This document shows, in pieces, positions 1 to 10,679 of a stretch of DNA of 64,000 bases; positions within the stretch are counted from its first letter, which is position 1; every line of letters begins with the position of its first letter. Origin of the DNA: Myotis daubentonii (Eukaryota > Chordata > Mammalia > Chiroptera > Vespertilionidae). The position numbers were made by a program, and so were the translations under genes. The notes beneath the pieces are model-generated. The model did no database searches. It saw only the letters and a list, made by a program, of their open reading frames with translations, and was not told the origin of the DNA. The stretch spans positions 92,888,641-92,952,640 of the forward strand of contig NC_081846.1 in assembly GCF_963259705.1 (NCBI RefSeq), given 5' to 3'.

Positions 1-552
1 CTGTGGCCTTGGGCCAGCTTCAGTTTGTTAAGTAATTTTCAGATTACAAAGGGCTGGGCCTTTCATATGCAAAAGCCTCCATGAAAGGCTTGGGCGGGGC
101 GGGGTCTCAGGGGATCAACAGGGCGGGTGGAGGGAGCAGTTATGGTTGCTCTCAGTCCTGCCCTAAGAGGCCCACTGTCTCAGTGTTCCGGCAATTGCTG
201 TGAGCACCTTCGAGAGAAAGCTGCCCTCGAATTCCGACCGATGCCAGACAGTCCCATTTCTCTCATATGAGTCTGGGTCCCCAGAGACTCGCCCAGAACT
301 GGAGCTCATAGCTTGCGACTCCCTCCCAACTGAAAAAGACAACCGTGTCCTCAGCCACCAGCCCTCTCCGCATGCACCTCCTCACCTTCATATTTTACTT
401 CCGCACCGCACCTCTTCTGAGTCTCAGTATGCTTTTCTCTTTCCTTCTAGTTGTAGAATTTCCACTCAGCCAGCCTTCCTGTGGTTCTGGATGATGTCTG
501 TTCTGTCTTTTAGTTGTATTTTTGAAGTGGTTGTGTGAGGCAGCAATCTCCT
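1..552 (-). mobile_element. LINE (HAL1/L1) 5' UTR, partial
   Basis: This stretch is clearly similar, in the same orientation, to 36770-37240, the 5' UTR of the HAL1-like LINE described below. Shared landmarks include the GCTTGGGCGGGGCGGG run, the GATCAACAG block and the TTCCTGTGGTTCTGG block near the end. On the minus strand it reads as the start of a LINE. The ORF1 side lies beyond the window edge. The 112-codon frame at 200-538 is incidental. Confidence 0.75.
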
Positions 553-935
553 GCATATATATTCTTTAGCGAATCCTTTCACCTCCTTTCATCCAGTTCC
601 CCCATCTGCTATGATAGCTATCAGTCTGTTCCATGTATCTATGCCTCTGTTTCTATTTTGTTCATTGGTTTATTTTGTTCTTTAGATTCCATAAATAAGT
701 GAGATTGTGTGGTATTTGTCTTTCTCTGACTGGCTTACTTCAAAGTTCATAATCAATTAAGCAACAAATAACAAGTGTTGGCAAGGATGTGAGGAAAATG
801 GAACCCTCATGCACTGCTGGTGGGAATGCAGACTGGTGTGGCCACTGTGAAAAATAGTATGGAATTTCCTCAAAAAATTGAAAATGGTACTGCCATTTGC
901 GCCAGCAATCCCACTTCTGGAGCTATATCCTAAGA
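553..935 (-). mobile_element. L1 3' fragment with an inverted piece
   Basis: 553-755 is the L1 3' end in antisense; compare 12840-12985. 756-935 is the end of L1 ORF2 in sense; compare 32050-32215, with GGGAATGCAGACTGGTGT and CCTCAAAAAATT in both. On the minus strand this is an inverted 5' piece followed by a forward 3' piece, the pattern left by twin priming. It stops where the inverted repeat at 936 begins. Confidence 0.7.
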
Positions 936-1169
936 ATTTCTGTCTGTAACCTCAGCACTAAGCAGGGTTCATGGAACATGGCAGGTGTTCAATATATACT
1001 TGTTGAATGAAGATAAGAATAGATGATTATCTTCTATGTAACAATAAATGATCAAAGTGCTGCAGAGAAATGACCAAGATACTGTTTCAGCCTTCAAAAA
1101 TTAAAAAAAAGTTCAATTCTATTTTGATACTTTATTCAATCACTTTGTTCAATTGTTTACAAACATTGA
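936..1169 (+). repeat. Left arm of long inverted repeat
   Basis: This arm is the approximate reverse complement of 1529-1791. Matching landmarks are the CAGCACTAAGCAGGGTT block, the GTGTTCAATATATA block, the CTGCAGAGAAATGAC block and the TTATTCAATCACTTTG block. The left arm is about 30 bases shorter and the arms carry scattered substitutions and small indels. The outer part resembles the 3' end of an ancient L2 element. Confidence 0.85.
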
Positions 1170-1528
1170 AAAATTCAAAAGAATATGTCACCAGCTCTAT
1201 GGAAAGTAAAGCAGTCTCAATCTCAACTTGAAGGGCAGTTTTTGGTACTAAAAACAATGGCTACTGATGCTTTGCAGCACGCATGGTTGTGTTTTCTTTG
1301 CAGGGTTTCCTATTCCACAATAAATCAGGTGTCCAGCCACACCTATTTGCTATTTCAGCTTCCAAGAGACCGAGGTGCTCAAGTCCAGAACCAGGTGAGG
1401 TGCTACTTGCTGTTAGTCTCATGCCTTTGTCATGATATTGACTGCTTATTAAAACTTCTTTTTTCCTGATCTTGATTCTAGACTCTTGATTGATATTTAA
1501 ATTCATTCTATTGCATCTGTTTTCAATG
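1170..1528. other. Inverted-repeat spacer with an exon-like segment
   Basis: The roughly 360-base spacer contains a polypyrimidine tract ending in TTTTCTTTGCAG at 1303 and CAG|GTGAGG at 1394/1395. Both are strong matches to splice acceptor and donor consensus and bound a 91-base segment. One frame is open through it, but I recognise no protein. Whether it is ever spliced cannot be told from sequence. Confidence 0.4.
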
Positions 1529-1791
1529 TAAGATGTTTATGAACAATTGAACAAAGTGATTGAATAAAGTAACAAAATATAATTGAACTTTTTTAATTGT
1601 TGAGAGCTCAAACAATACCTTAGTCATTTCTCTGCAGTACTTTGTTCAATTATTGTCACATAGCAGATAATCATATGTTCTTCTTATCTTAAATTCAGTA
1701 GATAACTTTATTCATTTATACAACAAATATATATTGAACACCTACTATGTTCCACAAACCCTGCTTAGTGCTGAGGTTACAGATAGAAATT
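1529..1791 (-). repeat. Right arm of long inverted repeat
   Basis: This is the reverse-complement partner of 936-1169. It carries extra sequence around 1690-1725 that the left arm lacks. With the left arm it could fold into a hairpin of more than 200 imperfect pairs if transcribed. Confidence 0.85.
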
Positions 1792-3064
1792 GGATGGGGA
1801 CTTTCAAATCCAATTTTCTCATAATTGTTATAACAAAGAAACACCAAGTCTCAGAAGCTTAAGACAACCAAAGCTCATACCCATTCAGGCACAGTCTTAG
1901 ACCAGGGACCAGGGCTGTCTCATTGCAGGGGCTTCACTGTTTCCCATGTGCAGTCCCCGAAGTGACCCTCGTTATCAAACTACAGTCAGAATATGGGGAT
2001 GAGAGAAATTGTGAAGGGTCCCGTGAGAGGGACTTAAAGCCAGCCCTGAACAGACAGCCACTTCCACCCACACTCCTGGGGCCAAATTTCAATCCTAAAG
2101 TTCCATCTAACTTTAACGAGTATATGTTTGCTAGAAGACCTGGGAAATGTTTTCTCAAATGACCAGGAGAAAAAGGAAACTGCATCACATGTTATATCCC
2201 TCATTGTCCACCCTGCTGGCTGCTATAGAGCACACTGCCTTCCCCAGGAGGCAAGGTCAGCCTCATGTGGCTTTCATGGTCCAGTAAGAGCCCAGCACAG
2301 GCCATGCCCACTGATAAGCAAGGTGAGCCAAGGGCAGGAAAATGACAATGAAAGTTCGCAGTCTGAGCATGAAAGAATGGAGGACACACAGAAGGCACTG
2401 GCCCAGTTATGAAATCCAGTACTTCAGGGGTGAGGGCAGTTCATTGACTCAGAGTTCCAGAAATGTCTCTGTCTACTTCCTACTTGGGGAGGCATGCCTT
2501 CCTTAGGAACATCCCGGCTTCCCCAGTATTTTTGTGCAGTAAATTTTGTGTCCTGAAGATCAAACAGGCAAAGGGTTTTTTAACTGACAGAGAGAGATAT
2601 TGTTTGCTTGTACTTTTATATATATTTAATTTTCCAAGATTGTAGCTGTGTTAGCAATAAATGTTCAAAGTTGCATTTAGGTTTAAATCTATTTTTTTCC
2701 AGTTGACCCGTGTACTAGTAACTCCAAAGCTTTTCCTAAAATAGCCTCAATCTGCCATGGACTGGGGGATGTAAACATTAAATGTCTATTTCTCACAGCT
2801 CTGAGGGCTGGGAAACCTGAGCTCAAGTTGCCAGCTCAGGTAGTCCTGGTGAGCCCCTCTTCCTGGTCTGCAGACAGATACTCTAACTGTGGCCTCACAT
2901 GATAGATGTCATTTCTCTCCTGCCCCTTTTTAAAGGGCACCAACCCCATCATAAGGGTTCCACCCTCACAACCAGTGACCTCCCTGTGAAGGGCGTGGCT
3001 GAGCTGCTCCGTGACATCCTGCCTCCCATCCAGTTTGTTTGTGGAGAGGCCTGCAGTGAATTAG

Positions 3065-3165
3065 CCTGGTTAGTACCATTTTGTAGATGAAGCGATGAGG
3101 CTTAGAAAGACTAGGTAACTTGCTCAAAATCATGTAGCTGGTTAATGACATAGGACTTGGACATA
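3065..3165 (-). repeat. MIR SINE relic
   Basis: The segment follows the MIR core: CATTTTGTAGATGA, then a GAGGCTTAGA-like block, TAACTTGCTCAAAATCAT and GTAGCTGGTTAATGAC. It is degenerate, as expected for an ancient mammalian SINE. Confidence 0.65.
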
Positions 3166-3564
3166 TTTGCCTTTTTATTGGATTTGAAGAGCAATGTAAA
3201 CAAAGAAGCAAAGAATGTCTGTCTGATTTCCCTTCTTCATCTTTGAACTGGAACTAAGAAGAGAGAAGAGCCAGTCATGCATGTAAGCAAATCATCATCC
3301 TGTGAGAGCCATTCCCATGGCTGGGGGCAATCCAAGTCCTCCTGCTCGTAACAAGCATAAAACCTGCTCTCACTTCCTAGGGTCCCCGGCAGTATGTTCC
3401 CGGGGCTGATGTGACTAGAAAGGGGCCCTATATCCAACTTATTTCCAACTCTCCAACTCCAAAGATTTCCAGAAAGGAGATCATAAAGACCAACATTTTA
3501 AAATGCCATGTTTGTAAATATCACATAAATTACACATGACCTTCACCAGAGGAGCTTTTGGTAT

Positions 3565-3770
3565 AATTCCTTAAGCACCCAACTACGTCCCAGTGACCTT
3601 GCTAAGATGTCTGCAAGCATCATCTAATTACAACTTCACATCCCTCTCTGTGAAGAAACTTTTAAAAGCAGAGGTTCAATAAAGTATCCAAGATCACAGA
3701 GAGATTAAGAGAAGGAACCAAAATCTCAACATAGTCTGACTGCCTGTACAATTCAAGACACTCTTACTTC
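3565..3770 (-). repeat. Probable MIR/L2 relic
   Basis: A degenerate copy of the MIR/L2 pattern: 'CACCCAACTACGTCCCAGTGAC', a CATCTAATTACAACTT block, GTGAAGAAAC, and 'CCAAGATCACAGAG'. Divergence is high, so the family is uncertain. Confidence 0.45.
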
Positions 3771-4540
3771 CTGCTCTCAAATAAGACTAATGCATCATAC
3801 TTAACAAAAGACTCAGAATTGTGCCTAAGTACTTCCTCTCCATTTGCTTTCTGAGTTTCTTTTTTTTTTCTAACTTGAAAACATCTTTCACAAAAGCATC
3901 CCATGATGTGTTTTTCTGATAGGTGCTAAATAAAGAGTTTGGTGATGTACGACCAAGATTGCAAATCTGTCTGAATTCAATTATTAAACAGATGTTTAGG
4001 TATTTATTGCTGTCTTAAGAACTCTGCACAATGGTTTTGAAAAACTGCCTTGATTCATGGTTCCTATCTGAGTCTTTACCAAATGCACATTTTTTAAATA
4101 CAATGTAGGTAACATAAGGTTATAGACATATTGCATGTACATTCATATTCTATAATCCTGAAAATAAAATACTAGGTTACTTTTAGGAAAAATTCCTTCC
4201 TGCTTTTATTTCTCATTCTAAAACCATAATTATCTATGAGAGGAGAGATAGATACAGAGCTTTGAGAATATGGAAAATTGGTGAGTCAAACATCAAAATA
4301 AGGATTAATACTATACTCTATTTTACACAAGTGCAAGGTATAATTTGAGTTCAGCAATTAATAATGGCATATTTGATTCCAATGAAGCTCCCTCTACATG
4401 CACATCTAATTACTACATTTTCTGAGAAGATTTCGAATAACACCCTAATGCTTACTATTGCTCTTTTCATTTAGAAACATAAAATAGCCCCAAACCTTCA
4501 TGCTTTAGGGAATGTTTATAGGTAATCAAAATGATTATAA

Positions 4541-5010
4541 CAAGAGGCCCGGTGCACAAAAATTTGTGCACTTGGGGGAGAGGGGGGTCCCTCAACCTGG
4601 CCTGTGCCCTCTCATAGTCTGGGACCCCTTAGAGGATGACCACCTGCTGGCTAAAGCCCGCTCCCAAATGGATTGAGCCTAAGATGGCAATCAGACATCC
4701 CTCTGGCAGTCCAGCAGCCCTCGGGGGATGTCCATTTGCCAGTGGGGAGCAGGCCTAAACAGCAGTCAGACATCCTTAGCGCTGCTGAGGAGACAGGAGA
4801 GGCTCCCACCACCACCGCTGTACTGGCAGCCATCAGCCTGGCTTGTGGCTGAGCAGTGCTCCTCCCATGTGAGAGCGACCTGACCACCAGAGGGCAGCTC
4901 CTGTATTGAGAGTCTGCACCCTGGTGGTCAGTGTGTGTCATAGTGACGAGTTATTCCCAGTCCTTCTGCTGTTAGGGTCAGTTTTCATATTACCCTTTTA
5001 CTATATAGGA
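4541..5010 (-). mobile_element. Helitron (HeliBat-like, non-autonomous)
   Basis: The left edge has the inverted 3' terminus: AGAGGCCC followed by the palindrome GTGCACAAAAATTTGTGCAC. The CTAG end has decayed to CAAG. The right edge, ACTATATAGGA, is the reverse complement of the 5' TCCTATATAGT terminus. The body is GC-rich and contains inverted copies of the 'agcgggcctaag...gacatcc' module typical of these elements. No Rep/helicase frame is present. The next Helitron begins at the following base. Confidence 0.85.
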
Positions 5011-5771
5011 TGGAGGCCTGGTACACGGGTGGGGGCCGGCTGGTTTGCCCTGAAGGGTGTCCCAGATCAGGTTAAGGGTCCCACTTGGATGCCTGGCCAG
5101 CCTGGATGAGGAACTGATGGCTGTTTGCAGCTGGTCACACCCCTTTCAGGGTGGGGGTCCTGCTTGGGTGCCTGGCCAGGCTGGGTGAGGGGATGATAGC
5201 TGTTTGCAGCTGGTCACACCCCCTTCAGGGTAGGGGTCCCCACTGGGGTGCCTGGCCAGCCTGGGTGAGGGGCTGAGAGCCATTTTCAGGCTGGCGGGTG
5301 ACTGAAGCTCCCAACCTCTCCTTTTTGTCTTTTTTTTATTATTCTGGGATTTATTTACCTTCTATGTCTGTCACTGGAGCTGAGAGCCGGCTTTAGCTCT
5401 GAGGCTTGGCTCCAGCTCTGAGACCTCGGCTGCTGAAAGCAGGTCTCTGGGTTTTTTTGGGTTCTATAATTGTAACACTTTTGGGGTCCTGCTTGCTCCA
5501 GCTCTGACGGCTGAAAGCAGGTTTCTGAGGATTGTTTAGGTTCTATAATTGAAACATTGTTTCTTAGAGTGCAGCTCAGAGGCCGGCAGCGGCGGACGAG
5601 GAACCTTGGCTTCCTCTATCACTGGAGCAAGCAAGCCTCCTGTTTGCTTCAGCTGCCTGGCTGCCAGCTGCCATCTTGGCTGGCAGTTAATTTGCCTAGC
5701 GCCCTGATTAGCCAATGGGAAGGGTAGCAAAGTTATGGTTAATTACCATGTTTCTCTATTATTAGATAGGA
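5011..5771 (-). mobile_element. Helitron, head-to-tail with the preceding one
   Basis: It starts with a decayed 3' end (TGGAGGCCTGGTACACGGGT) directly against the previous element and ends ATTAGATAGGA, the reverse complement of TCCTATCTAAT. It contains three imperfect direct repeats of about 70-80 bases around 5050-5290 (CTGGCCAGCCTGG...GGGTGAGGGGCTG). The subterminal block TTAGCCAATGGGAAGGGTAGC recurs near 9337 and, less exactly, near 14173. Confidence 0.8.
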
Positions 5772-6382
5772 TAATTCAGATGAATTATGTACCTACAACA
5801 ATAAACTACCTGTAGCTCCAGCAGCTGCTCCAGCTAGAGCTCAAAGACAGTTTGTGAAAGGCCCTCTGCATGTCCATTATTCCTTCCTCCCACCCATGAC
5901 ACTAACTACTTCTCATTGTGGGATCGTCATAAAGGAATTAAGAGAAATAAATGTACACCCCTCCTCACTGTTTACCAAGCACTCTGCTCTTTTCAAAGAT
6001 CCCATTCAAATGCCCAAGAACCTATCACAGCACAGAGCATGCCCTGGTGTGAATTTAGAAATGGAAAAAATGACTCTTAAATGACTGTAGAGTCCATGAC
6101 TCTGAGCTCCAAGCAAGGCTGGCTCTCTGTCATCCATCTCCTCCCAGTTGGAAAGAGAGCTCTAAGGTAGGGTCATGAAAGAAAGTCACTCAATGAGTCG
6201 TTATTTCAAAATCTTCCCAAGAGCCCCATAGCTGGTGTATTCTTGAAGGAACAGGGAAAGGCAGGGCATCAACTGGAGATGTTGACTATGAATAAACACT
6301 GGTGAAGAGAGGAAGGTGACAGAATGGTAAAGATTGAGGAGGATGGATAAAAGAAAGGCACCATTACACACTGCAAACCTGG
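5772..6382. other. Non-coding, nothing recognised
   Basis: This is unique-looking sequence. A 76-codon frame at 5854-6084 has no recognisable domain. I see no regulatory signal that can be supported. Confidence 0.5.
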
Positions 6383-6640
6383 AACACGCCTAGGCATTCC
6401 AAAAGACAGGGTTCCAACCTCAGCACTATTGGCATTTGAACTGGATACCACTTTGTTCTGGGATCTTTGCTGGGCTGTAGGATGCTAAACAGTGTAGGAT
6501 GTTTATTAACATCCCTATTAGCTGCCATTAGTACTACCCCACTTCCCAATTTTAATAATCAGAAATGTGTGAAGATATTGCCAAATATTGCCCATGGCTG
6601 TATTTGTTTCCAGTTGAGAGCCACAGTCCTAAGGTACACG
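6383..6640 (-). mobile_element. hAT-Charlie relic (MER5-like)
   Basis: The order of blocks matches the old mammalian MER5-type hAT element in reverse orientation: CCTCAGCACTATTGGCATTT, GGCTGTAGGATGCTAAACAG, CCATTAGTACTACCCC, AATATTGCCAAATATTGCCC and TTGAGAGCCACAGT. It is diverged and not autonomous. The exact subfamily is uncertain. Confidence 0.65.
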
Positions 6641-6787
6641 AACTGATTCCAGCCCAGCCTGTGGTGCCAGGCTTGTTTTACCAGGAAAGAGAGAGTGGAT
6701 ACTCACATCGAGCATATTACGGGCCAGACATCTTTGACAGCAGTTTATATATAAACTCATCTAATGCTTAGATAAACTCCATGGGTT

Positions 6788-6841
<54 letters not shown>
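6788..6841. repeat. (GT)n(AT)n microsatellite
   Basis: Uninterrupted GT dinucleotides pass into AT dinucleotides, ending just before the Helitron 3' terminus at 6845. Small reading frames across it are artefacts of the repeat. Confidence 0.95.
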
Positions 6842-6844
<3 letters not shown>

Positions 6845-8228
6845 CTAGTAGCCCAGTGCACAAAAATTTGTGCACTCGGGGGGCATCCCTCAGCCCAGCC
6901 TGTGCCCTCTAACAGTCTGGGAGCCCTCACAGGAAGTCCTACTGATGTCCCTGTGAGGAGCGGGCCTAAGCCGCAGTCTGGCCTCCCTATGTGGAAGGCA
7001 ACTGGCTGATCAGGTATATAGATACTTTCTGAAGGCAGCACAGACTCCTTCCTTATTTCTTTCCTCTGTGGTTGGAGAATAGGGGACAAAAAGGTGGACA
7101 CAGAACTGTGGCTGGGCCTGGGCCTCTTGTAGGCAGCAGAAAGAAGGAGAGGGCTGGGGAAAGTCTAGACATGGTTTTCTTCAATTGTTCTCCCTTCCTC
7201 CGGGCCCCTCGCTCTGTTCTCTCTTTGTCGTGGTGGACGCTTGGGCCTCGGACTGACAGGAGCCCAGCGACGGTGGAGTTCAGCCCCCTCACTTCTCAGC
7301 TGAACATACAACCACCTCACATTCCAAGTGGAGCTGTTTTCAAGTGGCTACAGTGCTAGCAATTCATGCCTCCTGGCCTTTCCCCTCTCAGGTTTCCTCC
7401 TTGGGTCAGTTGCAAACTTCACTGAGACACCGAAGCAACTGTGCCCTGGTACTTCTGCACCGGCCCCTGCCTGGGCCCACACCAGCAGGATCCCAGCTGA
7501 GGTCCCCTCCCTGCACCCAGCACTCTCCTCCCTGTTCTACCACTGGGGGAAGGGAACAGCTCACCTTCTCTGGACCCTGCCAACCTGGCAGGCTGAGGGA
7601 CAGGCCAGGTGGTGCAGCCTAGGGTGCTGGTGGCTGCGAGCCTTCTCCCACTCCCTGAAGCATGGGGTGGGGTTGCAGCAGCTCACAGCCGCCCCTGGGC
7701 ACCATGCATGGAGATACCACTCTCCACTGAGCCACCGTCCGCCCAGGACCTGTGGGGATTGGGATGGCCTCAGGCTCCCACTGGCCCCACTGTAGCCAGA
7801 CTCGGCTTGGCCAGCCACCCCCACTGCTGGAGGGCTGTGCATGCCCCACGGGCCTCATCGCCCTCATGAAGACTCATGGTCTGGCCATCCCATCCCAGGA
7901 AGTGGCCATCCTGATTGCCATAACTCACTCTCCGGTGCAGTTGGGCCTGCCCAGCAAGCATGTAGGCAGGAGCTGGGCCTCTGAGGGGAAGGAGGAGGGA
8001 TGTGGGCCAGGGCAGAAGTGGGGAACTTCGTGGTGCAAATACAGCCCCCCCCCCCCCACCTCGTGCTGGCCCCTTGCTGTGCTGCACTCCCGAACCACTG
8101 GGTGCCTCTGCCCAGCACTGTGCTCTCGGGCCTGGGGTGGCGATGAGGGACCTGGAGCTGAGGCCTGAAGGCAGCCCTCGCTGGCCTGAATCACAGTGGT
8201 TGATCAGGGAGGGATGAGGGGTGCCAAA

Positions 8229-8229
<1 letters not shown>

Positions 8230-8270
<41 letters not shown>
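8230..8270. repeat. (CT)n microsatellite
   Basis: About 20 consecutive CT units sit within the composite Helitron. They account for the Ser-Leu repeat reading frames here. Confidence 0.95.
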
Positions 8271-8272
<2 letters not shown>

Positions 8273-8621
8273 AGGGCCCCGTGTCCGGGTGTGCGGGCGG
8301 GGCTCAGGCCCTGCTCACCATTATATTGCTGCCCTCTCTGTTGCTGCTGAGGCCGCGGCAGGGGCTGTTGACCTGGCCTAGGCCCCTGGCCAGCCTCCTG
8401 CACCTGGACCCCAAGCAGTAGCGGAGCTTCCAGCAGCCAAAGCAGCAGCAGTAGCCAGCGCACCAAGTGCCCGGAGCCAGCTGGGGGGCGGCGGTGGTGG
8501 CCAGAGTCCCAGATCCCCTCTGCCATTGCCCCACTGGGAGCACCTGGCACAAAGTTCCCAGCTCCCTGCGCTGGAGGCCTGGGACTTCTTAGGTGCCTCC
8601 TCCTCCCCACCGCCCTTGCTT

Positions 8622-8893
8622 CATGAATCTCAAGTTTCCCCAGAGGCAGCGGCTGCAGGACGCAGAGCAGGAGACAGGGGAGCAGGCTGAGTGTGGCTTG
8701 GGCTGGACAGAGGGCACCAGCGCAGAGGAGATCTCCCCAGCGGCAGGGGGAGTCGCTGCCCCCTGGGGAGATCTCCTCCACGCACGGGTGCCACCATCAA
8801 GCCCAAGCCAGAGCCGCGCTTGGCCCACTCCCCTGTCTCACCCTCTGGGTCCTGCAGCCGTTGCCTCTGCAGAAAATTGGGATTCATGAAGCG
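8622..8893. repeat. Imperfect palindrome of about 130-base arms
   Basis: The left arm runs from CTTCATGAATCTCAAGTTT through GCAGCGGCTGCAGGA to GGAGATCTCCCC. The right arm is its approximate reverse complement, running from GGGGAGATCTCC to ATTGGGATTCATGAAG. The hinge lies near 8750. It accounts for part of the reading-frame symmetry seen here. Confidence 0.85.
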
Positions 8894-9059
8894 CGGACAG
8901 CTGGGAGAGCTGGGTGGCTCCAGCGCTCCAGGGTCGCCTCCTGTCTTCCTGGCCCTGAGCTGGATGGCTCCCAGCGGGCGGGCGGGGCTCATGCTAAGGC
9001 AAGTGATGCCGCTGATCCCCCGCCCACCCCTGGGTCGCACACAGAAGTGGGCCCCCGTC

Positions 9060-9205
9060 TCTGGTAGGCAGTGGAAGTGATCAGCACTGCTTGCCTTGGC
9101 CCCAGCCCCCGCCCACCCCCAGATCACACATGGAAGTGGGCCCTGTGTCTCTGGTAGGCGGGTGAAGCGATCAGCACTGCTTGCCTTGGCCCCAGCCCCC
9201 GCCTG
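9060..9205. repeat. Direct duplication of about 93 bases
   Basis: The block CTCTGGTAGGC...GATCAGCACTGCTTGCC, TTGGCCCCAGCCCCCGCC occurs twice, at about 9059-9112 and 9150-9204. The intervening phrase 'cacacatggaagtgggccc' also has a partner just upstream. Confidence 0.8.
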
Positions 9206-9401
9206 CCCCGATGGCACATGGGAGCCTGGATGGCAGCTTGCACTGTCCTACCCTGCCTTCAGTATGCAAATTACCCGCCATCTTTGTTAGCGGTTAACCA
9301 CCATCTAGGTTGGCAGTTAATTTGCATATCACCCTGATTAGCCAATGGGAAGGGTAGCGGATTTACAGCTAATTACCATGTTTCTCTTTTATTAGATAGG
9401 A

Positions 9402-9923
9402 TTTGTTATTGTCTGCATTTTATAGATGAGGAAGCTGAAGCACAAATCAGATGAGGAACCTGCCGGAGGTCACATTTCTAGTAAGTAACAGAACCAGTTG
9501 CTCCCCCTGTGTGCTGCTCCACAGAGCAACCAGCTCCCTGGGCTTGCCCAGGTCGGTTCCCTGCCCAGGACACTCAGAATCATACTCCATGCAAGGCCTT
9601 TCTCCTTCTACCACATAAAGATGTCTCCTAAAACAAAAGGCAGGATGGTAGACTACAGGATGATAGTTACTCGTAAGCACAACTCTGAAACACCCATATT
9701 TCAATGAGGAAGAGCACATTCCACTTTGTAATCCAAATTCAGCACATGGTCTCCCACTCACATGAAGAATCCACCAGACTTAGGAGCAGTCAGGTGTCCC
9801 CAGAAATGAGAGGTAGTATTTTCCCCAGAAAACAATTTTTACTCATCCTTTCCATGTTCAGAACCTCATTCCTCTTTGCTCACCCATCTCAAACAACATA
9901 TTCCACCATAGATTATTTATCTA
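9402..9923. other. Non-coding; MIR-like segment at 9412-9500
   Basis: 9412-9500 reads CATTTTATAGATGAGGAAGC, GAAGCACAAATC, GGTCACATTTCTAGTAAGT, which is the MIR core in reverse. The rest is unique-looking; the 104- and 110-codon frames around 9447-10036 carry no recognisable domain. Confidence 0.6.
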
Positions 9924-10663
9924 CTAGTGGCCCGGTGCATAAAACTTGTGCATTCAGTGAGGGGTTGGTGCCTCAGCCCAGCCTGCACCCTCTCACAGTC
10001 CAGGAAACCTCAGGGGATGTCCAACTGATGGCTTAAGAGTGGGTCTAAGCCGTCAGTCACACATCCTTAGGGCTGCTGTGGAGGCAAAAGCGGCTCCCGC
10101 CACCACCACTGAGCTCACCAGCCATGAGTCCAACTTCTGGCTGAGTGGCACTCCCCCTGTGGGAGCACACTGACCACCAGGGGACAGCTCCTGCATTGAA
10201 TGTCTGCCTCCTGGTGGTCAGTGCATGTCATAGTGACTGGTTGTCCCACTGTATAGCCGAAATCGGCTCTTCAACATCCCCTAAGGGGTCCCAGATTGTG
10301 AGAGGGCGCAGGCCAGGCTGAGGGACCCCACCAGTGCAGGAAAGGGGCTAGGGAGGGCACGGGAGGTTGGCCAGCCAGGGAGGGACCTCAAGAGGGCTCC
10401 AGGGTGTGTTTGGCCCATCTCACTCAGTCCTGACCAGCCAGCCGGACCCCAGCACCAAGCTAACCTACCAGTCAGAGCATCTGCCCCTTGGTGGTCAGTG
10501 CACGTCATAGCAATTGGTCAACTATCTTCCCCCTGGTGGTCAGTGCATGTCATGTGGAGTGGTTGAGCGGCCTTAGCATATCATTAACATATTAGGCTTT
10601 GATCAGTTGAACTGCCAACCAGACGACTGGACACTTACCATATTAGGCTTTTATTATATAGGA
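9924..10663 (-). mobile_element. Helitron (HeliBat-like, non-autonomous)
   Basis: It begins CTAGTGGCCCGGTGCATAAA with a decayed hairpin and ends TTTTATTATATAGGA. The interior repeats the 'CTGGTGGTCAGTGCATGTCAT' module at about 10211, 10490 and 10530. It also has inverted halves around 'CCCTAAGGGG'. No transposase frame is present. Confidence 0.85.
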
Positions 10664-10679
10664 TAAGAGTAATAAAATT

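Larger units (their letters stand above)
1792..4540. other. Non-coding sequence, few recognisable repeats
   Basis: This stretch shows no convincing gene. Small reading frames at 1923-2412 and 2899-3437 lack homology I recognise and have no consistent coding signature. MIR-like segments are listed separately. The rest, especially 3770-4540, is AT-rich unique-looking sequence. Confidence 0.6.
6845..9401 (-). mobile_element. Long composite Helitron, GC-rich interior
   Basis: The left edge is CTAG followed by the 3' hairpin GTGCACAAAAATTTGTGCAC. The right edge, TTTTATTAGATAGGA, is the reverse complement of the 5' terminus. If both belong to one element it is 2.56 kb with no Rep/helicase. The interior is strongly GC-rich from 7340 to 9230, unlike the AT-rich flanks. 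It holds an inverted repeat (8622-8893), a direct duplication (about 9060-9205) and a CT microsatellite. Overlapping frames of 120-195 codons occur on both strands and none looks like a known protein. Captured host sequence or two nested elements are both possible; 7026-7340 is less GC-rich and could be host sequence between two elements. Confidence 0.6.

Noticed and set aside
7328..9217. Dense overlapping frames of 90-195 codons on both strands, suggesting a GC-rich gene
   Set aside because: Frames overlap on both strands, as expected from high GC and few stops. None has a recognisable domain, and the region is bounded by Helitron ends with an internal palindrome.
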